Shown: positions 13,023 to 23,762 of the stretch, in pieces
How positions within the stretch are numbered: position 1 is the first letter of the stretch
How the letters are laid out: the number at the start of each line of letters is the position of its first letter
Source: Epiperipatus broadwayi
Lineage: Eukaryota; Onychophora; Udeonychophora; Euonychophora; Peripatidae
NCBI GenBank assembly: GCA_028023455.1
Contig: JAQFVV010000206.1
Span: forward strand, 490,001 to 554,000
Reading direction: 5' to 3'
DNA length: 64,000 nucleotides
Notes under the pieces: model-generated
Database searches by the model: none
What the model saw: the letters and a program-made list of their open reading frames with translations, nothing else
Told to the model about the DNA's origin: nothing
Program-made: the position numbers and the translations under genes

Positions 13023-13394
13023 AATTAGAGAAAATATAACTTAGTATTAAAAATTTTTCGGCTGAACGTTTTCGAGGAACCATGCCTCATACTCATAGCC
13101 TTCATGAAAAGTGTAATAAATATATGCAAATGTAAATATTCAAATAAGCTACTGTTACGTAGCCCATTTTTTCGAGATCTCGAAGCATGTGTCCTTTCTG
13201 TTAATGGCATGGATGTCTCTATTAATACAGAATGCCTCCTTTATTTCTCTCCTGCAATCATTTGGCTCTGAACACAAAATAACGAGGTTGGCAGGTATGA
13301 AGTTGTGCCCAGATTGTTTACTATGCTCGAAAAATACAGAGGATGTGTTGCTGTTCGTTTGAGCTCTGTTGAATGTGTAACGATGTTGAGCCAA
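13023..13394 (-). pseudogene. PLE GIY-YIG endonuclease tail (left arm)
   Basis: The minus-strand frame 13155-13394 encodes the second half of a GIY-YIG endonuclease: AQHRYTFNRAQTN, FFEHSKQSGHNF, VILCSEPNDCRREIKEAF and AINRKDTCFEISKKWAT. It begins abruptly at the junction with the right copy, so the catalytic GIY-YIG block is missing. After the stop come the 3' untranslated region and a terminal fold with GAGG/CCUC, GAAA and an AACGUU palindrome. One residue (K for E in the REIKEAF segment) separates it from the right arm. Confidence 0.8.
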
Positions 13395-13396
13395 TC

Positions 13397-13872
13397 TACC
13401 TAGAATAACAATCCCCTACATCCCTAAAATATCCAGCAAACTAACGAAAACTTTAAACAATAAATTCAACATAATATTCAGAACTCCACCCAATTCCAAT
13501 AGGTTGATCAATAACTCTAAAGACCACATTGATTGATCGCTCATCCCACACGTGGTGTACTTTATTTCCTGCCCTCAAGCCGGATGCCACGCTACATATT
13601 ATGGGGAAACGAAAGCCACAATTAATACCAGATTGGCTCAACATCGTTACACATTCAACAGAGCTCAAACGAACAGCAACACATCCTCTGTATTTTTCGA
13701 GCATAGTAAACAATCTGGGCACAACTTCATACCTGCCAACCTCGTTATTTTGTGTTCAGAGCCAAATGATTGCAGGAGAGAAATAGAGGAGGCATTCTGT
13801 ATTAATAGAGACATCCATGCCATTAACAGAAAGGATACATGCTTCGAGATCTCGAAAAAATGGGCTACGTAA
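13397..13872 (+). pseudogene. PLE reverse transcriptase C-terminus and GIY-YIG endonuclease (right arm)
   Basis: From about 13397 a frame reads TIPYIPKISSKLTKTLNNKF, NIIFRTPPNSNRLINNS and KDHID, the tail of a PLE reverse transcriptase, then an in-frame stop. It continues into the endonuclease, VYFISCPQAGCHATYYGET, where VYF and TYYGE stand for the GIY and YIG motifs. R follows in NTRLAQH, as in GIY-YIG nucleases, then H, N and E residues of the domain up to KKWAT at 13872. In an intact element this domain nicks DNA to prime reverse transcription. This copy lacks nearly the whole reverse transcriptase and cannot move on its own. Confidence 0.85.
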
Positions 13873-14017
13873 CAGTAGCTTATTTGAATATTTACATTTG
13901 CATATATTTATTACACTTTTCATGAAGGCTATAAGTATGAGGCATGGTTCCTCGAAAACGTTCAGCCGAAAAATTTTTAATACTAAGTTATATTTTCTCT
14001 AATTAAAAGATGGTAAT

Positions 14018-15509
14018 GTAATTGCATATAGATGTCATTTACTGAACTGGGCTGCATGTTCAGCATTATCAACTGATGCCTTACTTGTTCTTGCCTAGCA
14101 TTTCATGGTAAAAGATTTTCTAATATAGTAGAACATTCTTATAACTTCTATTATAAGCTTATAATTTTAATTAGCAGCAAAGCAAATTTTTCCCTGCATG
14201 GCATACTTCCACTGTTTTAACTATATTTTGCAGTTTAGAATTCTATCTATCCACACTGAATGACTAACTGCTTACTGTCCACTTCATTAGCCATTGTGTA
14301 CACCATAATATAGATTACCTTCTTTGTTACCTGAAACACCTACCATAATTATGATTACTCTACTGGTTTGGACTACAGAGAAAAATATTCCTTGGGATAG
14401 GTAAAACTAAAAAGATATTGAAATGCCTTTTTATTTATGAACTGCAGGTCTTCTCTATCTTATATATGGATGTGTAAGTGCAGACACATATGTTTCCCTT
14501 CAAATGAATGATTTACATATTTAATGAAGATTTGTATAATTGATCTGACAACCTTTTAAAATTTATAAGTGTCTGCAGCTTTTTGTGGATTAAAAGAACC
14601 TATTTTATTTCACTGTGAATCTTTTGTTTTCGATCGTAAACATCCATAGATTGTGTTTATGTAACAGTCAGATTCAATAGGGATATATTAGTTCAGCTTT
14701 GAGTTGTAATCTATGGGTAATATCTTTTATTTTCATTTTATTGGCTGAGTGCATAAAAACTTTCATCTATAAATTCATTCTAATGATAACATTGGTTCTC
14801 AGTATCATAAAAGTTCTAGACAACTAGCTGGCCTTGTTCAAAATTAATTTTGTAGGTTTATAGTTTTTATAATAAAAATTTGATATATATATAGTTTACT
14901 GTAGCTACCACAATTAAAGTATACACTGACAAAAATTCAATTTTCTCTCAGCTCTTTTTATACCATACATGTTTTCCAAAGTATTTTAATTAAACATCTT
15001 TCTAAAATATTTATATTACTGGGAATTATTCTAATATTTTGCAGCCTTTTACTAATTAATGGACTAATACATTTTATAAACAAATTTATCTTACAAAATT
15101 TAACTGAAATAAGTATACAATAATCTTTCCTTTCATATAATACTCTTAGTCTAATCCCATAAATAGTTCAAACATTTTTATGCTCATGTTACTTTAAATT
15201 TTGCCAATTAATCTGTATTTGCTTTTTCCAAATTCATTTTCTGAACCCTTAAAAAAACATATTTTATAAAAAAAAATAAGTAAATATGTAGATAATTAAA
15301 ACATTAAAAAATTTAAATAAAAGTTTTAGAAATTTTTGAATAAATTTTTAATGTTTTATATACATTAACACACACATCCATTCATAAACCAAACAAATCT
15401 GTATATGTTACTAAGATATTTTATATGCAATATTTCTAGATAATCATTTAACTGGATTTACAAACAGTTCCAAAGTTTTACTATATCAATGTTTATGTGT
15501 TCAAATTTA
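14018..15509. other. AT-rich non-coding DNA
   Basis: No gene or clear repeat seen. Confidence 0.5.
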
Positions 15510-15650
15510 TTTAAATGATTTTTTTTAGGAATTTTGCTGTGAATTATCTTATTAATGTATTGGGATTTGTTTGTTCCATAGATGGACTTATATTTTTAGC
15601 ATTATATATTTCATAAGCTATAAAATTATTTATATGCACATATATATGTC
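15510..15650. repeat. Dispersed repeat, family D (copy 2)
   Basis: GTGAATTATCTTATTAATG, then TTTTTAGCATTATATATTTC and ATAAGCTATAAA match 6515-6620 in order. About 80% similar by eye. Confidence 0.5.
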
Positions 15651-15794
15651 ATCATTATCATCAATCATTTAACCAACCAAAAAAATAAACTAGATTTAGA
15701 AGTTTTTTAGTTCAGTGGATCATATCCAAGTATTGAGAGAAGTTATAAAAAGGACCAATGAATAAGAGTTTCCATTATGCTTTTAATTTTTAAA

Positions 15795-16320
15795 TTATGA
15801 AAAGGCATTTTATTCAATAAGAATTTTTTCAGTGATTAAGCATTGGATCATTAAAGGTATAGACCCAAGATATTGTCATATTCTGAAGAATATTTATAAA
15901 AGTCCAATAGCAACTTTTAAATTACATAATAATACTAGAAAGAATGGTATTTACATAGGGTGTGTCCATATCTACAAAACAGTTTACATCAGTGCTGCAA
16001 GAAGTAGTTTAAAAATTAAAATGGAAAGTTAAAGGAATAAAAGTGCATGGAGATTATTTTAAGTCATTTATATTTTGCAGATAGTGTAGTTGTTTTTGAA
16101 AAGATTGCTTTGGAGCTTCAGGAAACATTGCAAGCATTATCAGATGAAAGTAAGAAAGTAGGACTAAGGCAAACATTAAAAAAATTAAAGTAATATTTAA
16201 AGACTAAAGTAATGTTCAGTGGACTTTGTCAGTAGATAGTCATATAAAAATAAAGATTGATAATGATGAGTTAGAAAAATTAACAACTATATATACTTTG
16301 GTCAAATTATTGTTATACAC
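15795..16320 (+). pseudogene. RTE-type LINE reverse transcriptase relic
   Basis: The frame from about 15795 reads NYEKAFYSI (LINE motif A, where DYEKAFDSI is usual), IKGIDPRYCHILKNIYKSPI and ATFKLHNNTRK, characteristic of the palm region of RTE-clade LINEs. After a frameshift it continues as HLYFADSVVVFEKIALELQ, ETLQALSDESKKVGL and, later, IKIDNDELEKL, again in RTE order. The catalytic FADD is FADS, and the first catalytic Asp of motif A is Tyr, so the enzyme would be dead even without the stops and frameshifts. The endonuclease and 5' parts are absent. No poly(A) or flanking duplication was found. Confidence 0.8.
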
Positions 16321-17218
16321 ATTTGTACTTATACTTATAACATATAACATTGTAATGGTTCAGGTTTTCTACCAGAAAAGGAGAATTCATCTCACTACAG
16401 TCAGACCTAGGGTCTTCTGGTAAGTTGCTGTAAATGATGCAATGAAGTACCTAACTTATGATCATATCTATCTCCAATGGACTAACTCTAAGTTTACACA
16501 TTAAATTCAGATATAATTTGGGCTAGTTCATCCATATCTCACCTCTCTATTGAGCTCAAAGTATTTGAACTCAGGGAAAATTCTACCTTTGTCTCTCTTT
16601 AGAGGTGAATTTACACTATATTGCAACTTCCACACCTCTGTACAGGTTTCAATTGATTTAAAGATCCATCCAAACACATTACTATATTATTATATATAAG
16701 AATGAAATGTGTGTATGTATATATCTGGTTATAAGTTGATGAATAAATATGTAAATGATTTTGATGAACTTGAGACCAATTTAATTTAAATCAAATTGAC
16801 AACATTTATTAAATAATAAAACAAAAATTCAAAACTTTATTACATTATAAAACAATATAATAGTGTGTGTCAAGAATGTATTGCTTGATATCAACAATTA
16901 AATGTGTTCATTATTCCAACCTTGCCCATGGTAGAGATACATAACAAGGCACTAATTATTTACAAAGCAGATAAAAATAGTAAAAAAAAATTATTACTAA
17001 ATTGTCCATAAAGCTAACTAGCTTATTTACAATATTATACAAGTGTGTGTAATAGCCTCATTGTCCATTTTCAATTATGGATGTTCCATCTTCTTTGGGG
17101 ACCCCCCTAATTATGTATGGTTTACTATGGTTGATAGAAAGGAACATTTTTACAAGATGGTTATTCATTTATACAAACAAATAAACAAAAATGATTGTTA
17201 GTTAATAATGAACAAATA
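16321..17218. other. AT-rich non-coding DNA
   Basis: No gene or clear repeat seen. Confidence 0.5.
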
Positions 17219-17318
17219 ATTGAAATAAATTGAGATCCTGCTGAATCTCATTGCACTCGTTAAAATATGTATACAAGTGCAGTGAGATTCAGCAGGATCT
17301 CAATTTATTTCAATTTTC
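17219..17318. repeat. Near-perfect hairpin, arms about 43 bp
   Basis: ATTGAAATAAATTGAGATCC and TGCTGAATCTCATTGCAC on the left (about 17219-17260) are mirrored on the right (about 17275-17317), with a spacer of roughly 15 bp and one or two mismatches. No coding content. It may be a small snap-back repeat. Confidence 0.9.
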
Positions 17319-19029
17319 AACTATCTGTGCTTTGCAAATTAAAATATCATGAACAAATTTTATGAAATATGTCCTGTGATAAGTGGATGTGCTTAATATG
17401 AAATATTATCAAAACTTACCTTATTCCATATCATAGTGGTGATGATCAATATCAAGTCTCTATTGAAGAAAAGTTGATCTAAATTTTATTTAATATAAAA
17501 AAATGAATTTAACCTAACACAACAATTTCTTCCCCCTTCATTTTGTTGCTTTCAATCATAATGGACTATTCTAAGTTATAGACACATTTAAGCTTCGAAG
17601 TATGGAGGTAAAATAAGACTAGAATTTTATAAACATATATAAAAAATAATACATCATAAATTGGAACTCTCTTTAAATCACCTGAGTTTGGCAATAATGT
17701 ATTTTATAGATACAGTCTATCTCTCTTCAGATCATTCATCTTCAGTAGGTCATTCATCTATTACTAGAATTCCTCAGCAACATGTTTGAAACAATGTTGT
17801 TTCTATTTTCTGCAGTTGCATTTCTTCTCGATCCTTTTAGACATTTAGGGAAAGACATTTAGTATTTCTTTAGGCATCATACAGGCAAGTAGATTAAATC
17901 ATTGCACTTTTATCATTAAGACAGTAGCACTCCAGTCCTATGGCAATGTTAATTTAGCTAGAATACATTGCACAGAAATTCATAACCGATTTAATTTTTC
18001 TTGATTTGTTATTTGGCATTTAATGGCTTGTATAAGAAAAAATTACTTCATCACTTCTATAAATGCTGGCAATGTTCTATTTCCTTTTTTTCAATGTTCG
18101 AATAATAGCACAATTTTTAGTTTTAAATATCAATTTAAAATCAGTTCGGTTCTATTATTAAACTGCATGAAGTTATCAAACTTTACTCTATTGAAATGTT
18201 GGTTGTAATTTCCTATATTTTTGCACTGCGAAAATTATATGGATAATATGAAATATTTGAACAAGTCATCCATATTCTCTTGTATTTGAAGATTTGATCT
18301 TAAGATGTTGGCTTTATACAATTATTGCATCATTTGAAAAATAACAAATGACAATGGAAATTAACTGGTTTGCTTTTATACCATGCTTACTTTCTGATGT
18401 TTGGTATATTAGCTTTTCTATTTCTTTTTCCATTACTGTGGTTGTCTATTGTTGCATGTATTATATTGGTTGTAGTTTAAAAATAAAATAATGTAACAGA
18501 ATTCTACTTTTACTTTCCACACTTGGTTGCCTAGTGATTGACTTGACATTAGATCATTACTATATTTATTAAGTCAAAGTCTTAATTTGTGACATATAAC
18601 ACATTAATAATTAATTCATTGTTGGAATATATATATATATGAAGAATTTTTTAACAGGGTTTTATTTTTCTTTAAATAAGAGAAAATAGTTCATTGTGAC
18701 ATTTGTTTAAATTGGTACTTAATAAAACAAACATTTATCATATATATATATATGTGTGTGTGTGTGTGCATGTTTAGAAAAAAAATTATAGTGCTCCTTC
18801 AACCATCCATTAGTTAAGCTTATGTTTTAAATGGGTTTGATTAGATGGTGTGGAAAAATAAAAGTTGGTTCCAATACTATTGAAAACTGGTTCACTTATT
18901 TCAGCAACATACTGCTGAAAATTACTAAACCAAGTTTTTATAGACTGCATTTAAACCTTTAAAATTTACTACAACTATTTTTTGAATTACGAAAGTTATC
19001 ACAAACATCATTTATTATGTTATATATAG
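17319..19029. other. AT-rich non-coding DNA with a TA/TG tract
   Basis: A (TA)n(TG)n tract lies at about 18739-18769. Otherwise I see no gene or repeat. Confidence 0.5.
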
Positions 19030-19057
19030 GACTTGCAAATAAGCTCTTAACTTTGCA

Positions 19058-19120
19058 GAATATACCCAATCCCAGACCAGTTTCTGCTATTGGCTTCGTC
19101 CGTGAGGTGCTAGGATATTC
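19058..19120 (-). ncRNA. Hammerhead-like motif, family B unit 1
   Basis: Minus strand: GAAUAU/AUAUUC closes outer helix I and CUCA/UGGG inner helix I. The core strand is CGGACGA (one change from CUGANGA), then a GC CAAUA GC loop, GAAA, and C UG GUC with cleavage predicted at 19075. The single core substitution likely kills it. Confidence 0.5.
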
Positions 19121-19437
19121 AAACATTAGACTAAAAATAACAGAACAAGCCCAGTACTTTATCTAATGGATAACTAATAAGTAGAAAATCTGAAATTTTC
19201 AGACATCTGTATATCTTCCAATCCAGCTATCTAACTTAAATAGCCATATGGGACTGACCCAAGTTCGCATACACCATATATTAATAACTTTAGCAATATA
19301 AAATTGCCAAAGTCTTAGTAGTAAAAAAATAAAATGACAAAGAAATCAAGTCATATGTCACATGATCTAATTAAACAAGCTTGTATTACAAATGTTATAT
19401 ACAGATCTTGCAAATAAGCTCTTAACAAGCTTTGCAA

Positions 19438-19499
19438 AATATCCTCAATTCCAGACTGGTTACTGCTACTGGATTTCACAGTGGGGTGCTAGGAAATTC
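19438..19499 (-). ncRNA. Decayed hammerhead-like motif, family B unit 2
   Basis: Aligned to unit 1, the core strands are CUGUGAA and GUAA and no longer fit the consensus. CCAGUC before helix I is retained, which places the cleavage residue at 19454. Confidence 0.4.
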
Positions 19500-19974
19500 A
19501 AGCATTAGATTAAAAATACTAGGACAAGCCCAGCACTTTATCTAATAGATAACAACTAAGTAGAAAATCTGAAATTTTCAGACATCTGTATATCTTCCAA
19601 TCCCATTCAGATACCATATATTAATAACTTTAGCAATATAAAACTGTAAAAGGCTTAATAGCAAAGCTTGTTAAGAACTTATTTGCTAGCTCTATATATA
19701 ACATTTGTAATACAAGCTTGTTAAATTAGATCATATGACATATGACTTGATTTCTTTGTCATTTTATTTTTGCTATTAAAGCTTTTGCAATTTTATATTG
19801 CTAAAGTTATTAATATATGGTATATCTGAACTTGGTTCAGTCCCATATGGCTATTTAAGTTAGATAGCTGGATTGGAAAACATATGGATGTTTGAAATTT
19901 TCAGAGTGTTCTACTTAGTAGTTATCTATTAGATAAAGTGCTGGACTTGTTCTGGTATATTTAATCTAATGCTT

Positions 19975-20037
19975 GAATATCCTAGCACTTCAGTAAGGAA
20001 GACAGTAGTAGAAACCAGTATGGGGTTGGGGATATTC
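19975..20037 (+). ncRNA. Decayed hammerhead-like motif, family B inverted copy
   Basis: GAAUAUCCUAGCACUUCA is followed by GUAAGGA in place of CUGANGA, then an AGUAGUA loop, an intact GAAACCAGUA and GGGAUAUUC, which re-forms outer helix I. The core is degenerate, while helix I remains paired. Confidence 0.4.
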
Positions 20038-20140
20038 TGCGAAGCTTGTTAAGAGCTTATTTGCAAGCTTTATATATAACATTTGTAATATAAGCTTGTT
20101 AAAGTAGGTCATGTGACATATGACTTGATTTCTTTGTAAT

Positions 20141-20892
20141 ATCATTTATTATAAAAATATAGGAGCAAGAATTTGATCTTTCTTATTTTACAATTAATTA
20201 GTTCAAATTAAAATCTCTGCTAATCAAACATCTATAAAATCTTGATGCCTATTAAATAAATTTGCCCATAGTTGTTGCAAAAACAGTTACAATAAAAATA
20301 GAAATAATATACATAATCTTGTTCAGCAACAGTTTTTATTTTAAATGTATAATTAAGGAATAAAATATAAAAGACTAACATATAATCTCATCATTTTAGT
20401 TTGTGTAAGTACATTATTGATGGCGTAAAAAAACTCTCAAGATTACTAGATTCTACATATTACTGGTCAATAGAAATATAAAAAAATCTGATTTATAAAA
20501 AGAGATCATCTGACACAACATATTGTTTGTACTTCAAACAGCATCTATTTGTCTTAATCTAGCATCAATGTTCACTCCATTTGTAACTTTAAAAAGAACA
20601 GATGTTATAATCTAACATCATATTCTACAAACTATATATGTTTATTATTATACTATTTACTAATAATATTCAAGTAAATAAATACCATTTATTGACCAAT
20701 GTTAGTTGTTAACTGGATAAACCAAAAACCAACTATTTAAATTTTTTTAATCAAATGTATATTTGTATATCAATTTTCATTTATATTTAATTAATAATTA
20801 ATTCTTACGGATTTTAAAATTATCACACATTTGTATATATTATTTTCCAATACTTTAATATTAACTCAAAAGTCTTACTAATATTTATTTTT
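20141..20892. other. AT-rich non-coding DNA
   Basis: No gene or clear repeat seen. Confidence 0.5.
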
Positions 20893-20965
20893 TAATGTAG
20901 ATGTAATAAACATACTTCCCCATTCTTTTTAAATACATATAAATAAAGATATAATAAAAGACAAA

Positions 20966-21020
20966 TGACCTCCAAGATGCATTTCGTGCTGAACCAGCAG
21001 TCATCAGTTGGCCCAGGTCA
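20966..21020 (-). ncRNA. Type I hammerhead ribozyme, dimer copy 1
   Basis: Minus strand order: UGACCU (outer helix I), a GGG bulge, CCAA (inner helix I), CUGAUGA, a C, a UGCUG GUU CAGCA hairpin, a C, GAAA, UG/CA as helix III with A15.1-U16.1, cleavage residue C at 20976, then UUGG and AGGUCA closing both parts of helix I perfectly. The only flaw is C opposite C at the first helix II pair, where copy 2 has G opposite U. The inferred ancestor had G-C there, which is the hammerhead consensus. Confidence 0.75.
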
Positions 21021-21344
21021 CAATCTCTCATATACATCTTTATTATATGCAAATTATTTATCTAGAGTAAATTGTTACATTTTCATTTACCTTTGTCAAA
21101 CTCCCTCCACTCACAACTTTTACGCCATCCATTTCTAATAAATACACTAATAATTATTACTAATCATTTTCGAAACTAGAGATTATCTTTCGCACAGATA
21201 TAAACTTTAAACCTCATTTAAACCTCATTTAATTATTCACCTTTCTCTGTCCCGTTTGTAATATCTTTTATAGATGTAATAAACATCTCCATACTTCACC
21301 ATTCTTTGTAAGTACATATAAATAAAGATATAATAAAAGACAAA

Positions 21345-21399
21345 TGACTCCCAAGATGCATTTCATGCTGAACCAGCACTCATCAGTTGGTCTAGATCA
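21345..21399 (-). ncRNA. Type I hammerhead ribozyme, dimer copy 2
   Basis: CUGAUGA is the complement of 21380-21386 and GAAA of 21361-21364. Helix II is G, UGCUG, loop GUU, CAGCA, U, with a G-U first pair and five Watson-Crick pairs. Helix III is AUG/CAU, the cleavage triplet is AUC (C at 21355), and inner helix I is CCAA/UUGG. Outer helix I (UGAUCU against GAGUCA) holds with one mismatch. Of all copies in the window this one deviates least from the hammerhead consensus and is the most likely to be active. Confidence 0.8.
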
Positions 21400-21420
21400 C
21401 AATCTTTCAACACACTACTT

Positions 21421-22014
21421 TAAATATCAATACCCAATATTGTAACAAGAAAAATAATTAGTAATAAGAAAAAAAATTATTTATTATAATTTATTTGATA
21501 TATAATATTAATGAAAGAATAATATTATATTATTTATAAACAAGTAAATATATGTTTAATTGTTATTCATTTAAGTACTTATTTAACTTTTTTTATCATT
21601 ATAAAAAAATATTTGATATTTTGCAAAAATATTTGATTATAATTATGAGAACCTAAAATATAGAGAAAAAATTAAGTTTATAGATACTACATGTTTTAAT
21701 ATATATAAGATATAGAACACCTTATTGTCATTAACTTTTCATTTTATATTTGTATATTTTAAGTTTTTTTTTCATAGAAAATGTGGAAGTAAATAAAATG
21801 TAAATAAAATTACCCCCTCCCAATCATTATCTATTATATTTCCAAGATTTAGTTGAAAATCTTGGAAAATATACTACTTCATTAAAGATAAGTCAATCTT
21901 GAATCAATAAAATTCAACGGTCTTTCCAAATCATATTTAAATATTTTATTCGGTATAAGACAATATTAGCAATGTCTATTCAATGCGTTATGCTTTTTTT
22001 TTTGTATATGTCAA
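21421..22014. other. AT-rich non-coding DNA
   Basis: No gene or clear repeat seen. Confidence 0.5.
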
Positions 22015-22092
22015 AGATTTGACTGGGAAACGAACCCGGGCCTGCTGGTTGCTTGGAAAGCAGCTACGCTAACCGCTAGACCACCAACGCTT
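22015..22092 (-). repeat. tRNA-Gly(UCC)-like SINE head or tRNA pseudogene
   Basis: The minus strand starts GCGTTGGTGGTCTAGCGGTT, a tRNA-Gly acceptor, D arm and A box. It continues with GCTGCTTTCCAAGCAAC, an anticodon arm whose loop TTTCCAA gives UCC, and then CCCGGGTTCGTTTCCC, a T arm and B box. A few extra bases enlarge the variable region, the anticodon stem has a mismatch, and the 3' acceptor strand that should read CCAACGC is TCAAATC. It is therefore not a functional tRNA. The downstream TTTGACATA tail resembles the ATGACA tail of the SINE heads at 37.6 and 57.3 kb. Confidence 0.75.
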
Positions 22093-23689
22093 GATGCTTT
22101 GGCCATTCAAATTTGGATATATCCATAAAACACTAACAGACTCAATTTTACTTAGTCTATGTCTGTATATCATAGTTCTTATAGTGAATCAAAATAAATA
22201 AGCGTTATTATAGTAATGAAAAAAAATGTACATAAATTTTAAACTTTATTTAGAGTTATTACTTTACAAATGAACTTATATCAGTCGTGTTTAAATGGCA
22301 TTGTATTAAAACTTAGTTTTTTTTAGTATTAACAAAGCTAAGAATGGTTTCTAACATAAATATTTTCTTCCATTTTATTATTATTTATGATTAAATATCT
22401 GCTTGTAATTTTATACTGAATGAAAAACAGATTTTGATAGCTATATATGCAATTCCATAACAATCTAGAAAAATCAATATTTTTTCTGTAAATTGTTATT
22501 AGAGAGAGCAACTGCAAATAATTTTTTTTAGAAATTACTTTAGCAGAAAATATTTCTAAATAACAACACAGCACATGTATAAGTAATATATTAAAATTAT
22601 TTAAAATGAAAATAGGTAATTCTTTATGTAAGGTACATTTAAAAATCATGTTAGTACCAAAAATCATAAGATTAATGGGAGTGCTTCTTTGACTGTATCT
22701 GTTTATTATCGGTAATTATAAGAGTTAAAGACATGGATATCTGAATATTACCTTCAATATATATAAAAAAGAACTTTTAGAAGAGTAAATGTTAAATATT
22801 TATTTGGTGTTTATTATACATCTTTGGTGCAAAGGAGGATATTATATTGATATACATATTAAACAGTAATGTATATATTCCTGTAGAAAGGCAGGTCATA
22901 AGAAGAAAAGTTGATAGTCATAAATAGCAGAAGATTATATGTATATTCCTATAAAAATAAATTCCTAACTTTCATCAGAAATAAATATAATTTATAATAA
23001 AAAATTTCTGGACTTTTTAGTAGTAATATGTGTTTATAGTGATGTTACATAGAATAATATAGTTTGCTATCATATGCAGGGCAATATATATATTTCTCTA
23101 TCCATATACTCAACACAAAACATCATTTTTTTTTATCATCATAATAGGACATATAATTATCACTTTTAGAATTAATCTAAATGATATTCTTATATTCTGT
23201 GTATAGAATAACATAATGTGAATGAAGTAAGTGGAATGAAATATACTCATTATCGGACTGTACATTAAAACATATATCTTTAATGTAGCATTTTAAATTG
23301 TTCCTAAACACATCTGCTTTCCATAGTAAAAGGAATAAATGCAGTTATTTAAAGTGTCTAATTATAACAATTTTCTTAGCATCATTTTTTTCTCAGGTAA
23401 TTAGTTATAGTAATTATTTGTAATAATGTAAATTCCAATTCAAAAGGTTTTAAGAATGTTGTGTTATTTTTAGTTAAGATGAATCTTTCTTTTATTTTAT
23501 TATTTGTTATTATTATGATTATAATTTTATTAAATATTTGACTATGTTGTATCAAAAATTAGTTTAAGTTTTCATTAATGCTGCTGAGTGTTTGTTTTAG
23601 TTCATTTTTTTATTGAATGTTCTAGTTTTATATATATATAGTTATACTTAATGTTTTCACGGTTATATGATGCAGATAAATTATAAGTT
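22093..23689. other. AT-rich non-coding DNA
   Basis: No gene or clear repeat seen. A 109-residue open frame at 22338-22667 (minus) has no recognisable content. Confidence 0.5.
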
Positions 23690-23704
23690 TTTGGGATGTA
23701 CCGT

Positions 23705-23762
23705 GTCTTATTTTCCATTGAGCACCGATATTTCGACAGAATAGCAACCGCCATTTTCAAGG
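23705..23762 (-). ncRNA. Hammerhead-like motif at the PLE1 3' end
   Basis: Just past the coding region the minus strand has ACC, UUGAAAA (decayed CUGAAGA), a GGCGG/CUGUC hairpin, GAAA, AU/AU helix III, C, and GGU pairing with ACC. PLE terminal repeats are known to carry hammerheads. This copy has two core substitutions and is presumably dead. Confidence 0.5.

Larger units (their letters stand above)
12953..14017. mobile_element. Snap-back PLE insertion with 13-bp target-site duplication
   Basis: The direct repeat AAAAGATGGTAAT stands at 12953-12965 and 14005-14017. Between them lie a minus-sense 5'-truncated PLE 3' end (about 13023-13394) and a longer plus-sense copy (about 13395-14004). The shared 370-380 bp arms are nearly identical and meet without a gap: the left arm stops inside the endonuclease domain, while the right copy continues into the end of the reverse transcriptase. 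One target-site duplication around both copies indicates that they arrived as one insertion. PLEs are known for inverted, 5'-truncated double copies. Confidence 0.8.
19030..20140. repeat. Ribozyme repeat family B: tandem pair plus inverted copy
   Basis: Two minus-sense units start at GCAAATAAGCTCTTAAC (19035 and 19410). They are followed by a plus-sense stretch from about 19660 with the same words reversed (AAGCTTGTTAAGA at 19664 and again at 20042, 378 bp apart). Shared landmarks are GTGAGGTGCTAGGATATTC, GCCCAGCACTTTATCTAAT, ATAGCCATATGGGACTGA and AAGTCATATGTCACATGATC. The predicted cleavage residues of the two minus-sense hammerheads (19075 and 19454) are exactly 379 nt apart. There are no open frames. 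The arrangement (dimer, then snap-back) repeats that of family A. Confidence 0.85.
20893..21420 (-). repeat. Retrozyme-like tandem dimer, period 379 bp
   Basis: The segment TAGATGTAATAAACAT ... ATATAAATAAAGATATAAT ... CATCAGTTGG occurs at about 20897-21030 and again at about 21276-21410. Corresponding residues are 379 bp apart. Each copy holds a hammerhead on the minus strand, so one complete unit between two cleavage sites would be released as a 379-nt RNA (20977-21355). It has no open frame. Metazoan retrozymes are known to have this form: a few hundred nucleotides, tandem, type I hammerheads, with PLE machinery presumed to move them. Confidence 0.8.

Noticed and set aside
13529-13786. Frames overlapping the 13.5 kb endonuclease (also 13453-13722 minus)
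   Set aside because: They are shadows of the PLE endonuclease read in other frames or on the other strand.
22015-22092. Functional tRNA-Gly gene
   Set aside because: The 3' acceptor strand does not pair with the 5' strand and the variable region is enlarged, so it is a pseudogene or SINE head.
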